The position numbers and the translations under genes were made by a program. From Myxococcales bacterium (GTDB taxonomy: Bacteria > Myxococcota > Polyangia > Polyangiales > Polyangiaceae): DNA of 21,249 nucleotides. Shown one piece after another: positions 6,716-14,913 of this stretch (its first letter is position 1; each line of letters begins with the position of its first letter). The notes below the pieces were generated by a model. The model saw only the letters and a list, made by a program, of their open reading frames with translations. It searched no databases and had not been told where the DNA came from. The stretch is from contig JAGQIY010000694.1 in assembly GCA_020430865.1 (NCBI GenBank), positions 1-21,249 on the forward strand, in the 5' to 3' direction.

Positions 6716-7471
6716 TCAGCGCGTGGCTTCGGCCACGACCTGCTCCGCCAGCTCTTGATGACCGGAGTGCCACAGGTCCAGGACCAGCGGCGTAACGCCC
6801 ACTTCGCCCCGATCGAAGGCCTCGGTGTCCGAGCCGGCCAGCGTGTTGTGTTCGACACCCGAGCCCCCGATCCAGAGATACTCCTTGCCTCTGGGATCGT
6901 GCCGGAACTCGACGGCGTCGAGGTAGCGGCGCGTGCCGAGGCGAGTGGCGGCGATGTTCCACTCGGAGCCGGCCGGGAAGTTGACGTTGAGCAACGTCAG
7001 CTCCCTCGGCGCGGCGCTGAGCAGCGCCCTCGCGAGGTCCGTCGAGACCTTCACCGCGCTCGCCCGATCGGCGCGCCCGTCGGCCGAGACGGCGATTGCT
7101 GGCAGGCCCTTCAGCGCCGCTTCGCGCGCGGCCGCGACGGTCCCGCTGTAGAACACGTCGTCGCCCAGGTTCACCCCGTGGTTCAGGCCAGACACGACCA
7201 GATCGGGTCGGCGCGGAACCACGCGGTCTCCGGCGTGCAGGGCAACGTACACCGAGTCCGCAGGTGTGCCATCGACCGAGAACACCCCGGGTTCGTGCTG
7301 GATGAGGCGCAGGGGTCTGTGGAGAGTCAGGGAGTGACTCTTGGCGCTTTGTTCGGAAGCTGGGGCACAGACGATCACTTCGGCGAAGCTGCTCAGCGCG
7401 CCGCGCAGAGCCTGCAGTCCCTCCGCGCGAAAGCCGTCGTCATTGGCGAGCAGGATCAGGGGTCGTGACAA
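6716..7471 (-). CDS. surE: 5'/3'-nucleotidase SurE
   Basis: SurE is a metal-dependent phosphatase acting on nucleoside monophosphates, often linked to stationary-phase survival. At 251 residues the length is normal. The metal-site motif NDDG is at 10-13, the Ser/His-containing QSAKSHSLTL at 41-50, and SGLNHGVN at 94-101, followed by the typical YSGTVAAAREA (108-118). The start is TTG at 7471, preceded by GAGGA with about 4 nt spacing, which fits a real ribosome site. Divergent from the membrane-protein gene at 7628. Together with apt downstream it suggests a small nucleotide-salvage unit: SurE releases nucleosides and Apt recovers adenine. That link is inference from proximity. Confidence 0.93.
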   Translation of the reverse strand: MSRPLILLANDDGFRAEGLQALRGALSSFAEVIVCAPASEQSAKSHSLTLHRPLRLIQHEPGVFSVDGTPADSVYVALHAGDRVVPRRPDLVVSGLNHGVNLGDDVFYSGTVAAAREAALKGLPAIAVSADGRADRASAVKVSTDLARALLSAAPRELTLLNVNFPAGSEWNIAATRLGTRRYLDAVEFRHDPRGKEYLWIGGSGVEHNTLAGSDTEAFDRGEVGVTPLVLDLWHSGHQELAEQVVAEATR

Positions 7472-7601
7472 GGTTCCTCACTGGGTGGGCTGCCGGAGCT
7501 GCACCCCACGCGAGGCCTGGTTAGTGAGTCCTGCCTCCGAGCGCAAGCCCGCGCCACACTCTCGCCGGCCAGAAGTGGCGCGAAGACGCGAACTCATCAA
7601 C

Positions 7602-7620
7602 TGCGGGCGCAGAGCCCGCA
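7602..7620. other. Small inverted repeat in the surE / membrane-protein divergent region
   Basis: TGCGGGC (7602-7608) and GCCCGCA (7614-7620) form a 7-bp perfect stem with a five-base loop. It sits seven bases before the chosen ATG of the + strand gene, where a ribosome site would be expected. It could be an operator or a translation-damping hairpin. Evidence is structural only. Confidence 0.35.
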
Positions 7621-7627
7621 ATTGGCT

Positions 7628-8836
7628 ATGCTGTGGCGACCAGTGACGGGTCACACGAGCCACCACCTCGAGGAGATCACCACGCAGATCGCCGAGTGCA
7701 TCACGCGCTTCGGCGTCGCGGGCGAGGTGGTCGTCGACGAACACAGCGCGCGCCTCATGGGTCATGGCCCGCTCGCCGAGGTTCCCCTCGGCGATCTCCT
7801 GGAGCGTTGGGCCGAGCTCAGCCAGGAGGACCGCTCCCGGCGCTGCCTCGATACCGCGCGGAAACTCGTTGCCGTGCGCCGCAGCTCGCTTCCGCCGACC
7901 CGGCCGCCCAGGCTGCGGCACCTCCCGGGCTGGGTGGTCCCGCTCTTGGGGTTCTTGGTGCTGGGAGCCGCTGGGGGCTGGTGGCTGACGCGTCCCGCCG
8001 AGCGAGTGCCAGCGACCGCGCGAACCTCGGCTTCGGCGGAGTCCACCGCGAGCGAACTCGATCGAGAAGAGCGCGCAGAGCAAGTCTGTCAACGCACGCG
8101 CTCTCGGGTCATGCGAGGGGCCACGGTGGGGCCCCTGGACATCGAAGGCTGGGTGGTCGAGCTGGTCTTGCAGCGCGGGGGTGAGAGCGCGCTGACGCCG
8201 AAGATCTACGGAGAGTTCATCGAGGCGAACGACCCGCAGCCGCACGTGATCTGGCCCCAGGCGCCGGCCCTGAGCATGCTGACTGGGCTGGGCACCCACG
8301 TCCAGGTGGAGGAATCCGAGTTCGTTGCCTCGGGGATAGAACCGCAGCGCTCACTGGTACTGACCTTTCTCGGCGCTTACATCAACCCGTACTTCGAGGA
8401 GAAGCAGCGGATCCAGTACTTGATGCTGGCCAACGCCTTGGCCCAGCGCGTGGGAGCTAGCCATGGCGCGCTGTATGCGCGCTGCCGCCGTGACACGAAC
8501 CACCACGTCGGCAGTTGGTTCCTTGGCCCCAGCCCGGGCGAGGCCGTGGCCTCGCTGATCTATTTCATGGGCACCTATGCCGACTCCCCCCACGTCTCCA
8601 CGGCGGCGCTGGTCGACGCGGCGGTCCCCGAACGACCGCGCCTGTTCGAAGGGATCCGACGCGCAAGCGTCGGTACCGGCCGCGAGGAGATCGGTCGCTG
8701 GCTGGGCGCACAGGGCGGAATGATCGCCGGCCCGGCGGAGGGACCATCACGCATCACCTTCCCCTACAAGGACGCGAACCGCGCTTCGCGCGCCAGCCGA
8801 GAGATCGCCCGGCTACTGGAGATCGGAGCGCGCTGA
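7628..8836 (+). CDS. Single-pass membrane protein of unknown function
   Basis: The product has about 402 residues and I do not recognise it. Residues 1-95 form a soluble, charged N-terminal region containing EEITTQIAECITRFG and a basic stretch ending RRSS. One membrane helix lies at about 100-120 (GWVVPLLGFLVLGAAGG), followed by a Thr/Ala/Ser linker and a folded C-terminal domain of about 270 residues. That domain has the motifs IYGEFIEAN, LTFLGAYINPYFEEKQRIQYLMLANALAQRVGASHGALYARCRRD and GTYADSPHVSTAALVDAA. The basic segment just before the helix suggests N-in topology with the large domain in the periplasm. The ATG at 7628 is a guess. A TTG two codons upstream and a GTG five codons downstream are also possible, and none has a clear ribosome site. 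It is followed 46 nt later by bolA. Confidence 0.72.
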   Translation: MLWRPVTGHTSHHLEEITTQIAECITRFGVAGEVVVDEHSARLMGHGPLAEVPLGDLLERWAELSQEDRSRRCLDTARKLVAVRRSSLPPTRPPRLRHLPGWVVPLLGFLVLGAAGGWWLTRPAERVPATARTSASAESTASELDREERAEQVCQRTRSRVMRGATVGPLDIEGWVVELVLQRGGESALTPKIYGEFIEANDPQPHVIWPQAPALSMLTGLGTHVQVEESEFVASGIEPQRSLVLTFLGAYINPYFEEKQRIQYLMLANALAQRVGASHGALYARCRRDTNHHVGSWFLGPSPGEAVASLIYFMGTYADSPHVSTAALVDAAVPERPRLFEGIRRASVGTGREEIGRWLGAQGGMIAGPAEGPSRITFPYKDANRASRASREIARLLEIGAR

Positions 8837-8882
8837 GCCCTGGGGTTGACCACGGCAGGGCCTTAGGCCATGTGAACCCTGC

Positions 8883-9122
8883 ATGCTAGCGCCCACTGAA
8901 CTCGAACAGCGGCTGCTCGCGTCGTTTCCCGACGCGAAGCTGCAGATCACCGACCTGACCGGCACCCAGGACCACTACCAGCTGCGCATCGTCAGTGGAC
9001 GCTTCACGGGCCAGGCCCCCCTCGCCCGTCACCGCATGGTGTACGCAGCGCTCGGTGAGGCCATGCACGGGCCGATCCATGCCCTGTCCTTCGAGGCGCT
9101 GGCGCCGTCGGAGGCGATTTGA
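8883..9122 (+). CDS. BolA/IbaG-family protein
   Basis: This 79-residue protein has full family length. BolA proteins partner monothiol glutaredoxins to hold and transfer [2Fe-2S] clusters; some also act as regulators. Recognisable features are the start LAPTELEQRLLASFPDA, the central DHYQLRIVSGRFTGQAPLARHRMVYAAL with its conserved RHR histidine, and an end HALSFEALAPSEA typical of the IbaG-like branch. The glutaredoxin gene with a CGFS active site starts 96 nt downstream on the same strand, a classic pairing. The start is the ATG at 8883 in a TGCATGC context without a strong ribosome site. Confidence 0.9.
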   Translation: MLAPTELEQRLLASFPDAKLQITDLTGTQDHYQLRIVSGRFTGQAPLARHRMVYAALGEAMHGPIHALSFEALAPSEAI

Positions 9123-9218
9123 ACCTCGGCCGCCCCTGCTCGGGGCGTGCTCCCATCCAGGCTATGCGGGGTCTCTCCCGCTGCGATCAAGGCGCGGCGC
9201 GCGCCGGTGGAGAATGAA

Positions 9219-9527
9219 ATGGAACAAGCACTTCGCGACCAGATCCAACACACCATCGACGACAACCCGGTCGTGCTGTTCATGAAAGGCAGTCGGCTGT
9301 TCCCGCAGTGCGGATTCTCGGCGCGCGTCGTCGACATCCTCAAGCGCCTCGATGTCTCGTTCAAGGACGTGAACATCCTCGCCGACCAGGGCCTGCGTGA
9401 CGGCATGAAGGAGTTCAGCGAGTGGCCCACCTTCCCCCAGCTGTACGTGAAGGGACAGTTCGTGGGAGGCTGCGACATCGTGAGTCAGATGTTCGAGAAC
9501 GGCGAGCTGGAGAAACTCGTCAAGTAG
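9219..9527 (+). CDS. grxD: Monothiol glutaredoxin (Grx4/GrxD type, CGFS)
   Basis: This 102-residue monothiol glutaredoxin of the Grx4 class binds a glutathione-ligated [2Fe-2S] cluster and passes it on, usually with a BolA partner. The active-site CGFS has its cysteine at C31 (PQCGFS). The glutathione-site features K23 (FMKG), WPTFPQLY (68-75 region) and GGCDI are present. The ATG at 9219 is chosen because GGAG lies 6 nt upstream and the protein then has the normal family N-terminus; the frame stays open to 9147 without family homology. It is probably cotranscribed with the BolA gene. A strong terminator follows at 9571-9606. Confidence 0.95.
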   Translation: MEQALRDQIQHTIDDNPVVLFMKGSRLFPQCGFSARVVDILKRLDVSFKDVNILADQGLRDGMKEFSEWPTFPQLYVKGQFVGGCDIVSQMFENGELEKLVK

Positions 9528-9528
9528 C

Positions 9529-9544
9529 CGCGGGGCGCCCCGCG
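9529..9544. repeat. Perfect 16-bp GC palindrome just after grxD
   Basis: CGCGGGGCGCCCCGCG is identical on both strands and begins two bases after the grxD stop. It has no loop, so as RNA it could only form a shorter hairpin. It may assist termination with the downstream stem-loop or be a protein-binding site. The purpose is unknown. Confidence 0.5.
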
Positions 9545-9570
9545 CCGATGTCGGCGACGGGGCTCCAACG

Positions 9571-9606
9571 AACGAAGCCCGGTTCCGCGTGGAACCGGGC
9601 TTCGTT
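9571..9606. terminator. Bidirectional terminator between convergent genes
   Basis: A perfect 16-bp stem, AACGAAGCCCGGTTCC with its complement, encloses the four-base loop GCGT. It lies between the convergent grxD (+) and the DUF4139-like gene (-). The A/T-containing stem base gives a weak U-tract in either direction (TTCGTT and its mirror), so it can serve both transcripts. Confidence 0.85.
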
Positions 9607-9623
9607 GCGTCGACGAGTGCCCT

Positions 9624-11729
9624 CTACTTGTCCTGCGGTCGGGACAAGATGATGCGTAGCCCGCGCAGCGAGTCCGCGAAGCGGATCCGCTGTTCCTCCA
9701 GGGCGAGGCTGACTTCGACGAGTCGCTTCTCGATCTGCTCCATGCGCTTGGTGTTGTCCGCCAGGCGCTTCGTCAGCGTGCGCTTCAGGTCATCGGCGAA
9801 GCGGTTCTTCTCGAGGCTCTTCAGCTTGAGGCGGTCTTCCCGCGCGAAGCGCTCCAGCTCATTGCGCTCGATCGACAGCTTGTTCTGCTCGTCCTCGAGC
9901 TTCTTCAGCTTGTCTCGTAGCTCCCAGGCCTTGCGTAGCCGCTCCACCCGGTCGCGATCGATGTCCTTGGGGGGATCCTTCAGGAACGCCTCGATGGCTT
10001 CTCTGGCCAGGTCACTGGTCCAGCTGGTCCACTCCTGAGAGGGCTGACGCTCCTCCACGAGCAGCTTGCCATTGCTGTGTCCCTTGACATTGAAGGGCAC
10101 CAGGGCGTGGTCCATGTTGTCCTCGGTGCCCTTTGGCGGCTCGAAGAGCGTGCTGCTGCTTCGTCGCGGGTGCTTGATCAGCACCTTCGCGGCCTCACCA
10201 CCGCCGTTCTTGACGTTGTAGGTCGTCTCGTAGACCACGTCGCGCTCGATCATGATCTGGCCGTTCTCGATCTTGTAGAGGCGGGAGTGGCGCCGATCGA
10301 CCTTGAGGTCCGAGTCGATCAACAGACTGCGCTCCAGCGCGAATGGCACCGTCGCCGAAGCCTTGGGGGGGAGTGGCTCGACCATGCCCTGACCCAGGAA
10401 CGAGCCCTGCTGGAAGACGGCGATGGGGCCGCGCTCCAGCAGACCCTTGGTGTCGTTCGAGAATCTTGCCACACGGAAAGGATGCGAGCTGGACTCCGGA
10501 ACCCCGCCGTCGGGAGAGAAGAGGAACATCGCCTCTCCCCGCACCTTCTTTGCCACCAGCAACACCATCGTCGCGCTCTCGTTGGGCACCGTGACGGCAT
10601 TCGGAATCGCGTAGCGCGTGGTGCCGCTGTCGACCGCCACGGCCGCGAGGGCGCTGACGTTGCGCGGCGCGCTCAGGCCCTGGCGCTGCGCCTCCTCCAG
10701 GGCAATCCGGCGACGGTCGGCCACGCTCACCTTGGCCTTGTCCTTCTTGCCCGAGGCCGCGGTCGCGCCAGCTGGCGCCGAGCTCGAAGACGGTTTTCGT
10801 GCTGGTGCCGCCCTCCCGCCGCCACCGACGCCCGAGCCCCGTAGTCCCATCCCACCGGGCGCGTCCGCGGCTTCGTCGTCGAAGTCGTAGCCGTAGCCCT
10901 CAGCCTCCGCCTTCTCTTCTACCGGCATGGGCTCGGCCTCGGGAGGCGGAGGCGGCGCCTCCGTGGAAAGCGTGGTCAGGCCTTCTGGGACCGCTGCGAT
11001 CACCTCGCCTTGGTCCGTGACCACGGGGCGCGGGGGGACCACGGGATCCCCCAGGGTCGACTCGAACGCCAGCGGCGCACCGGCGACCAAGACCAGCTTG
11101 ATCTGAGACCAGTCTTCGCCGGACAGGTTCTGCACGATGCCCCAGGCCTGGAGATCGGCGCTGCCGTCCTCTTGCACGACCAGCCGATAGCTGGGGCGCC
11201 ACACCGGTGTTTCCGCGACGTAGCCCACCGCGAGGGAGTGCCGCTGGCCATCGAGGTGCAGGACCACATCCTTCAGATCCTTGGCCGTCTTGGAGGGCTG
11301 CGGCTCTGGTGGAAGCGGCTTGAGCATCGAGTAGAGCCTCGGATCGCCCGGCGGCGTCTCCTCGTCCTCCTCGATCTCGAGTGGGAACGACGCCGAGCGG
11401 ACCGAGCTGCCTCCGTGCTCGACGATGGCCAGGGTGGCGAGGAAGTCGCCCACCATGCGCTGCTTCATCTTGAAGCGGACCTCGTCGCTCTCCACCTCTC
11501 CAGCTCGCTCGAAGTAGCCAACGCCGTTGCGGTAGACCACGACCCGCGACAAGGGGAGCTGGTCGGTCGTCACGTTGGCGGTGGCGGCGCAGCCGCTGCT
11601 GCCAAGCGCACCAAACCCCAGCGCCAGGGTCAGCAGGCTGCTTTGCCACACTCCCCCAAGGAGTGCCGTCCGCTTTGCTCCAGGGGTCAGCTTCCCCAGA
11701 AATCCGTGACGGCGTTGAATCGAAGCCAT
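9624..11729 (-). CDS. DUF4139-like lipoprotein with low-complexity insert and C-terminal coiled coil
   Basis: The product has 701 residues. The start is the ATG at 11729, with GAGGAGG 10 nt upstream, a strong ribosome site; the longer open frame upstream is not needed. A hydrophobic signal region leads to a likely lipobox C47 (GSSGC). Residues 60-230 contain SRVVVYRNGVGYFER and VWRPSYRLVVQEDG..LQAWGIVQNLSGEDW, the pattern of DUF4139 / mucoidy-inhibitor (MuiA) proteins. Residues 255-345 are a Pro-, Glu-, Gly- and Lys-rich insert (PPPPP, GVGGGG, GKKDKAK). The domain then resumes at TRYAIPNAVTVPNES, with beta-rich sequence to about 580. The last 110 residues are a highly charged coiled coil. The arrangement suggests a periplasmic or outer-membrane-anchored structural protein. 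Its function is not known. Confidence 0.82.
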   Translation of the reverse strand: MASIQRRHGFLGKLTPGAKRTALLGGVWQSSLLTLALGFGALGSSGCAATANVTTDQLPLSRVVVYRNGVGYFERAGEVESDEVRFKMKQRMVGDFLATLAIVEHGGSSVRSASFPLEIEEDEETPPGDPRLYSMLKPLPPEPQPSKTAKDLKDVVLHLDGQRHSLAVGYVAETPVWRPSYRLVVQEDGSADLQAWGIVQNLSGEDWSQIKLVLVAGAPLAFESTLGDPVVPPRPVVTDQGEVIAAVPEGLTTLSTEAPPPPPEAEPMPVEEKAEAEGYGYDFDDEAADAPGGMGLRGSGVGGGGRAAPARKPSSSSAPAGATAASGKKDKAKVSVADRRRIALEEAQRQGLSAPRNVSALAAVAVDSGTTRYAIPNAVTVPNESATMVLLVAKKVRGEAMFLFSPDGGVPESSSHPFRVARFSNDTKGLLERGPIAVFQQGSFLGQGMVEPLPPKASATVPFALERSLLIDSDLKVDRRHSRLYKIENGQIMIERDVVYETTYNVKNGGGEAAKVLIKHPRRSSSTLFEPPKGTEDNMDHALVPFNVKGHSNGKLLVEERQPSQEWTSWTSDLAREAIEAFLKDPPKDIDRDRVERLRKAWELRDKLKKLEDEQNKLSIERNELERFAREDRLKLKSLEKNRFADDLKRTLTKRLADNTKRMEQIEKRLVEVSLALEEQRIRFADSLRGLRIILSRPQDK

Positions 11730-11976
11730 GTTGAGTAGTCCTCCTCTAAGACCTGCCCGGACCGCGCTCGCGCCTTGGCCACTCAGGTTCTTGCTTGTGC
11801 ATCTTGCTCGAAATGACCGGGGCTCGAGCCTTCCCCTCGCCCCAACCAGTCGCGCCCCCTCGAGGGAGCTGCGACGCGTTCTGCCAGCATGCGACGTTTG
11901 AAGTCGACGGAGGAGTCTACAGAGATCCACACAATTCTGCTCGGATGGGCACGGTTCCGGCTATCCTGAGGCCACT

Positions 11977-13041
11977 GTGAGTCGTCCCGCGCCACCGCCC
12001 AAGCCACCGCCCAAGCCGCCGCGCCAGGCCAACGAAGCCTCCGGGGCCCATCCGCTGCCGCCTGCGTCCGCGCCGGGACCACTGAGTGAATCCGCCAAGG
12101 AGCAGCTCACGCTCCAGGCGCTCGGCTTACGTAACGAGCAAGTCCAGGCCCGCATCATCCACTACAAGGGCGACCTCGAGACCAGCCCGGAGCTCGACGC
12201 CGTGACCGCTCAGGTGGTGGCACAGCTGAAGGCGATGCAGGCCGCCGTAGAGAGCGATCCCGACGAACGCGAAGCACCCGACGAAATCGAGCGGGAGCAG
12301 ATCGAACTGCTCGCCAGGTTGCTCCAGCGCGTGTTCACCAAGGACGAGCAGAGCAGCCTGGTGACGCAGAACCTGAACACCATCGGGCGTCGCGTGGCGA
12401 AGCTGTTCTTCGAGAGCGAGCTCCACGAGAAGACGCGTGGCGACAAGGAAAAGACCATCTACCACGCCGAGCAGGGCGTCTACTACGTGCTGTCGCGCTA
12501 CAAGAACCGGATCCACGCAGAGCTCGAGGGCTTCGAGTACGTCGACGACGACATCAAGCAGCTCACCTTCGACCTGCTCTCGAAGATGGAGCGTGATCTC
12601 CAGGTCGGCTTCCTGTCTCGGCGATCCCCCGAGATGAAGCGGGTGATGGGCGACTACACGGCGGTGCTGATCGACTTCTTCCGCGAGCACTTGCCGCCTC
12701 GAGTGGAACAGATGGCGAAGGTGACCATTCGTGCGGCGGAGACCTCGCGCCAGCCGAACAGCGTCAGCTACAAGGTGCACGCCGACCGATTCCCCTATTT
12801 CCGCGCAGAGTGGGAGCGCCTGTTCGTGCAGCAGATGGTCAACTTCTGTGGAGACGCTCTGATGGCGCGCCTCGAGAGGACGGACGACGAGATCCGGGAC
12901 GAGACGATCAAGTTCTTCACCGACCCACACGTCTTCAGCGAGACCTGCGAGGTGATCTGTGACGCGCTCTACGACTTCCTGTGCCTCGAGGGTTTCCTCG
13001 ATCTTCCCGTCGACTGGCGCGTGAAGCTCGGGCGCACCTGA
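11977..13041 (+). CDS. Hypothetical protein with Pro-rich N-terminus
   Basis: I do not recognise this 354-residue protein. The GTG start gives a Pro/Lys head (PPPKPPPKPP, residues 6-15) followed by a disordered Ala/Pro stretch to about 35. The rest is predominantly helical and charged, with no membrane segment or signal peptide. Noticeable motifs are EREQIELLARLLQRVFTKDEQSSL, YHAEQGVYYVLSRYKNRIH and FPYFRAEWERLFVQQMVNFCGDALMARL. It has the look of a cytosolic protein. The neighbour at 13055 starts 13 nt downstream, so the two are probably cotranscribed. It is divergent from the DUF4139-like gene across 247 bp that should hold both promoters; no convincing -35/-10 pair was found there. A second possible start is not apparent. 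Confidence 0.78.
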   Translation: MSRPAPPPKPPPKPPRQANEASGAHPLPPASAPGPLSESAKEQLTLQALGLRNEQVQARIIHYKGDLETSPELDAVTAQVVAQLKAMQAAVESDPDEREAPDEIEREQIELLARLLQRVFTKDEQSSLVTQNLNTIGRRVAKLFFESELHEKTRGDKEKTIYHAEQGVYYVLSRYKNRIHAELEGFEYVDDDIKQLTFDLLSKMERDLQVGFLSRRSPEMKRVMGDYTAVLIDFFREHLPPRVEQMAKVTIRAAETSRQPNSVSYKVHADRFPYFRAEWERLFVQQMVNFCGDALMARLERTDDEIRDETIKFFTDPHVFSETCEVICDALYDFLCLEGFLDLPVDWRVKLGRT

Positions 13042-13054
13042 CGCCAAGCGCTGC

Positions 13055-13558
13055 GTGGAACGTCGCCGCCTGCTCGCATTGGTCGCCGGTGCTCTGGGTA
13101 TCGGACTGATCGGCTACGCCTTCTTCACCGACGAGTCGGATGAGGAGCGTGTGCGGGGCGTGCTGAGTCGCTTCGCTCGCGCCATATCCATCGACGCGGA
13201 ACAGACCAACCCCCTCGCCCGCCTGGGGTTCGTGAAGGGTGAATTCAAGGAGATCGTGGACAGCGACATCCGCGTCAGCGTGCCCGAGTTGACGAGCCTG
13301 AAACGGGGGCGCACGTCCCTCGCCGAGGTCGCGGTTCAGACCGGTCAGTATTTCCGCGCGGCTACTGTTGAGTTCTCGAACTGCGACATCGAGGTGGGAA
13401 ATGTCGGGGCCAAGGCAGACTGCGTGGGGCACCTGGATGCGGTGGAGCGTGGCGGGCAGGTGCGCAAGGACGAGCGCACGGTGCATTTCGAGCTACGGCA
13501 AGACGCAGGTGCCTGGGTGATCCAGAGCATCATCGTGAGTGAGGCAGCGGAGCCCTGA
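13055..13558 (+). CDS. Small membrane-anchored protein, NTF2/DUF4440-like possible
   Basis: This 167-residue protein starts with GTG, 13 nt after the preceding gene. MERRR followed by a hydrophobic stretch (about 6-24) is a signal anchor, without a lipobox or clear cleavage site. The remaining approximately 140 residues are soluble and alternate helix and strand: an initial helix VRGVLSRFARAIS, then strands such as VAVQTGQYFRAATVEFSNCDIEVG, VHFELRQDAGAWVIQSIIV. This order is reminiscent of NTF2-like folds, but no signature settles it. The domain probably faces the periplasm. It is likely the partner of the upstream unknown gene. Confidence 0.75.
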   Translation: MERRRLLALVAGALGIGLIGYAFFTDESDEERVRGVLSRFARAISIDAEQTNPLARLGFVKGEFKEIVDSDIRVSVPELTSLKRGRTSLAEVAVQTGQYFRAATVEFSNCDIEVGNVGAKADCVGHLDAVERGGQVRKDERTVHFELRQDAGAWVIQSIIVSEAAEP

Positions 13559-13621
13559 GCCGCGCGAAGGTCAGCGCTAGCCGAACGCAGGGACACGCAG
13601 GGTCAGCGCGCGACGCTGCCC

Positions 13622-14743
13622 TCAGAAGTCGTCGTCGTCCTCACCCAGTTCGGAGGTGTACGACACGATGGCCGTGTTGCCTCCCACCATCCCCAAGGGG
13701 TTCCAGGGTGGGCTCACCGCGCCGACTCGGTTCGAGTTGTCGATCACGACGTAGTAGTGTCCCTGAGGCAGCTTGAATTTCTGGCGAAACTCCACGTTTG
13801 GCTGCAGCACGAAGCTCACGATCGGAGCCTGTGCGGGTGGCGCTTCGGTGCCGCGCTGCATCCCGTCACGCCACAGATCTCCCACGCCGCGGGGGTAGAT
13901 CATCACGTCGACGGGCTGGCCCGTGAGCTTCATGCGCAGGAAGATCGCCTGATCAGAGTCCGCGACCTCGAACGGCCCCAAGAAATCCACCTGGTTATTC
14001 CGGATCTCGGTCGTTTCGTTCGCGAAGACGTAGCGATCACCCTCGGTGGTGTCGAAGGGCTTCTTCGGTCGGGCGGGAGGCTGCAGAATCCCCAGCGCGA
14101 AGTCGTCGCCCTCGTCGGTGTGCACGACGGTGAAGCCGCTGGAGAGCTGACTCTGCACGACCTGGCTGCCGAAGGTACTGGCCAGGTAACCCACGGGGGT
14201 CTTGTTGGCGATATCGACGAACTTGTTCTCGATGGCTCCGACCTGGAAGTTCGGGCCGTAGACGATGCGGTTGGTTCTCGCCCACACATACACCGCGTCC
14301 TCGGCCATGAAGAAGTCCGGACGGTACTCGACCGACGCCTCGACGCTGAATCCGATCCGCCCGGCGACGGGGGTCCAGGCGTAACCAGTGCCTCCGAAGT
14401 GGATGGTCAGCGTCTTGTTCTGGTCGTCGACGTTGTAGTTGCAGGTGGTGGGGAAGAAGCGCCCGATCACGTTGCCCTCGGGAGACAACTTCAGCGACGC
14501 CCCCCGCTTGAGCATCTCGGGGCACATCTGGTTCGCCCCGAAGTTCGAGAACAGCCACCAGCGCAGGTTCGGACTCGCGTTGACCGTGTTGCGCACGCAA
14601 GGGCAGCCGACGCCGAGCAGCATCGGCAGGCACAGCAGCGTGATGCGCCAGTACAGACTCAGCCAGCGGCGTGCGCCGACTCGAAGCGCGCCCGCTTCAG
14701 GTGTCACCCGTGAGTTCACATCGTCTTGGACGTGGTTCGCCAT
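13622..14743 (-). CDS. Hypothetical lipoprotein with acidic C-terminus
   Basis: I do not recognise this 373-residue predicted lipoprotein. A long N-terminal region leads to a hydrophobic segment ending in a lipobox at C47 (GVGC), followed by a second Cys. The mature part appears beta-rich (for example FGGTGYAWTPVAGRIGFSVEAS, YYVVIDNSNRVGAVSPPWNP) and the end is acidic (EDDDDF). Two adjacent ATGs exist (14746 and 14743). The second is preferred because AAGG lies about 4 nt upstream of it but directly abuts the first. It lies 170 nt downstream of hemH on the same strand and converges with 13055-13558. A surface location is likely; the function is unknown. Confidence 0.78.
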   Translation of the reverse strand: MANHVQDDVNSRVTPEAGALRVGARRWLSLYWRITLLCLPMLLGVGCPCVRNTVNASPNLRWWLFSNFGANQMCPEMLKRGASLKLSPEGNVIGRFFPTTCNYNVDDQNKTLTIHFGGTGYAWTPVAGRIGFSVEASVEYRPDFFMAEDAVYVWARTNRIVYGPNFQVGAIENKFVDIANKTPVGYLASTFGSQVVQSQLSSGFTVVHTDEGDDFALGILQPPARPKKPFDTTEGDRYVFANETTEIRNNQVDFLGPFEVADSDQAIFLRMKLTGQPVDVMIYPRGVGDLWRDGMQRGTEAPPAQAPIVSFVLQPNVEFRQKFKLPQGHYYVVIDNSNRVGAVSPPWNPLGMVGGNTAIVSYTSELGEDDDDF

Positions 14744-14896
14744 CATCCCTTGCTCACCGATCTCACGTTGCGAGCCCGGGGCGTCTCCCCTGGCCCCCGC
14801 TCCTTGCGCAATTTCGCACGAAACCACTCGAGTTCGTTCAGCTATTTCGCGCCCCGGGGGGCTTTCTTCGCTGCTCGGCCTGATGGCACGCCGAAA

Positions 14897-14908
14897 CGCG
14901 AGCTCGCG
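14897..14908 (-). terminator. Weak hairpin after hemH
   Basis: The 12-bp perfect palindrome CGCGAGCTCGCG starts five bases after the hemH stop on the - strand and is followed by TTT. It may be a weak terminator between hemH and the next lipoprotein gene. The T-tract is short, so confidence is low. Confidence 0.3.
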
Positions 14909-14913
14909 GAGCT

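Noticed and set aside
6603..6962. 120-residue N-terminal extension of Apt into surE.
   Set aside because: The extension is the overlapping complement of the coding frame of surE, which is well supported; composition is Arg/Gly-rich shadow.
7478..8299. Long - strand frame opposite the membrane protein.
   Set aside because: Arg/Gln/Ala-rich shadow with no domain or ribosome site. The + frame has a clear membrane helix and natural composition.
11730..11976. Sigma-70-type promoter in the divergent region (TTGAAG with TACAGA).
   Set aside because: The spacer is 14 bases, too short, and no second element supports it.
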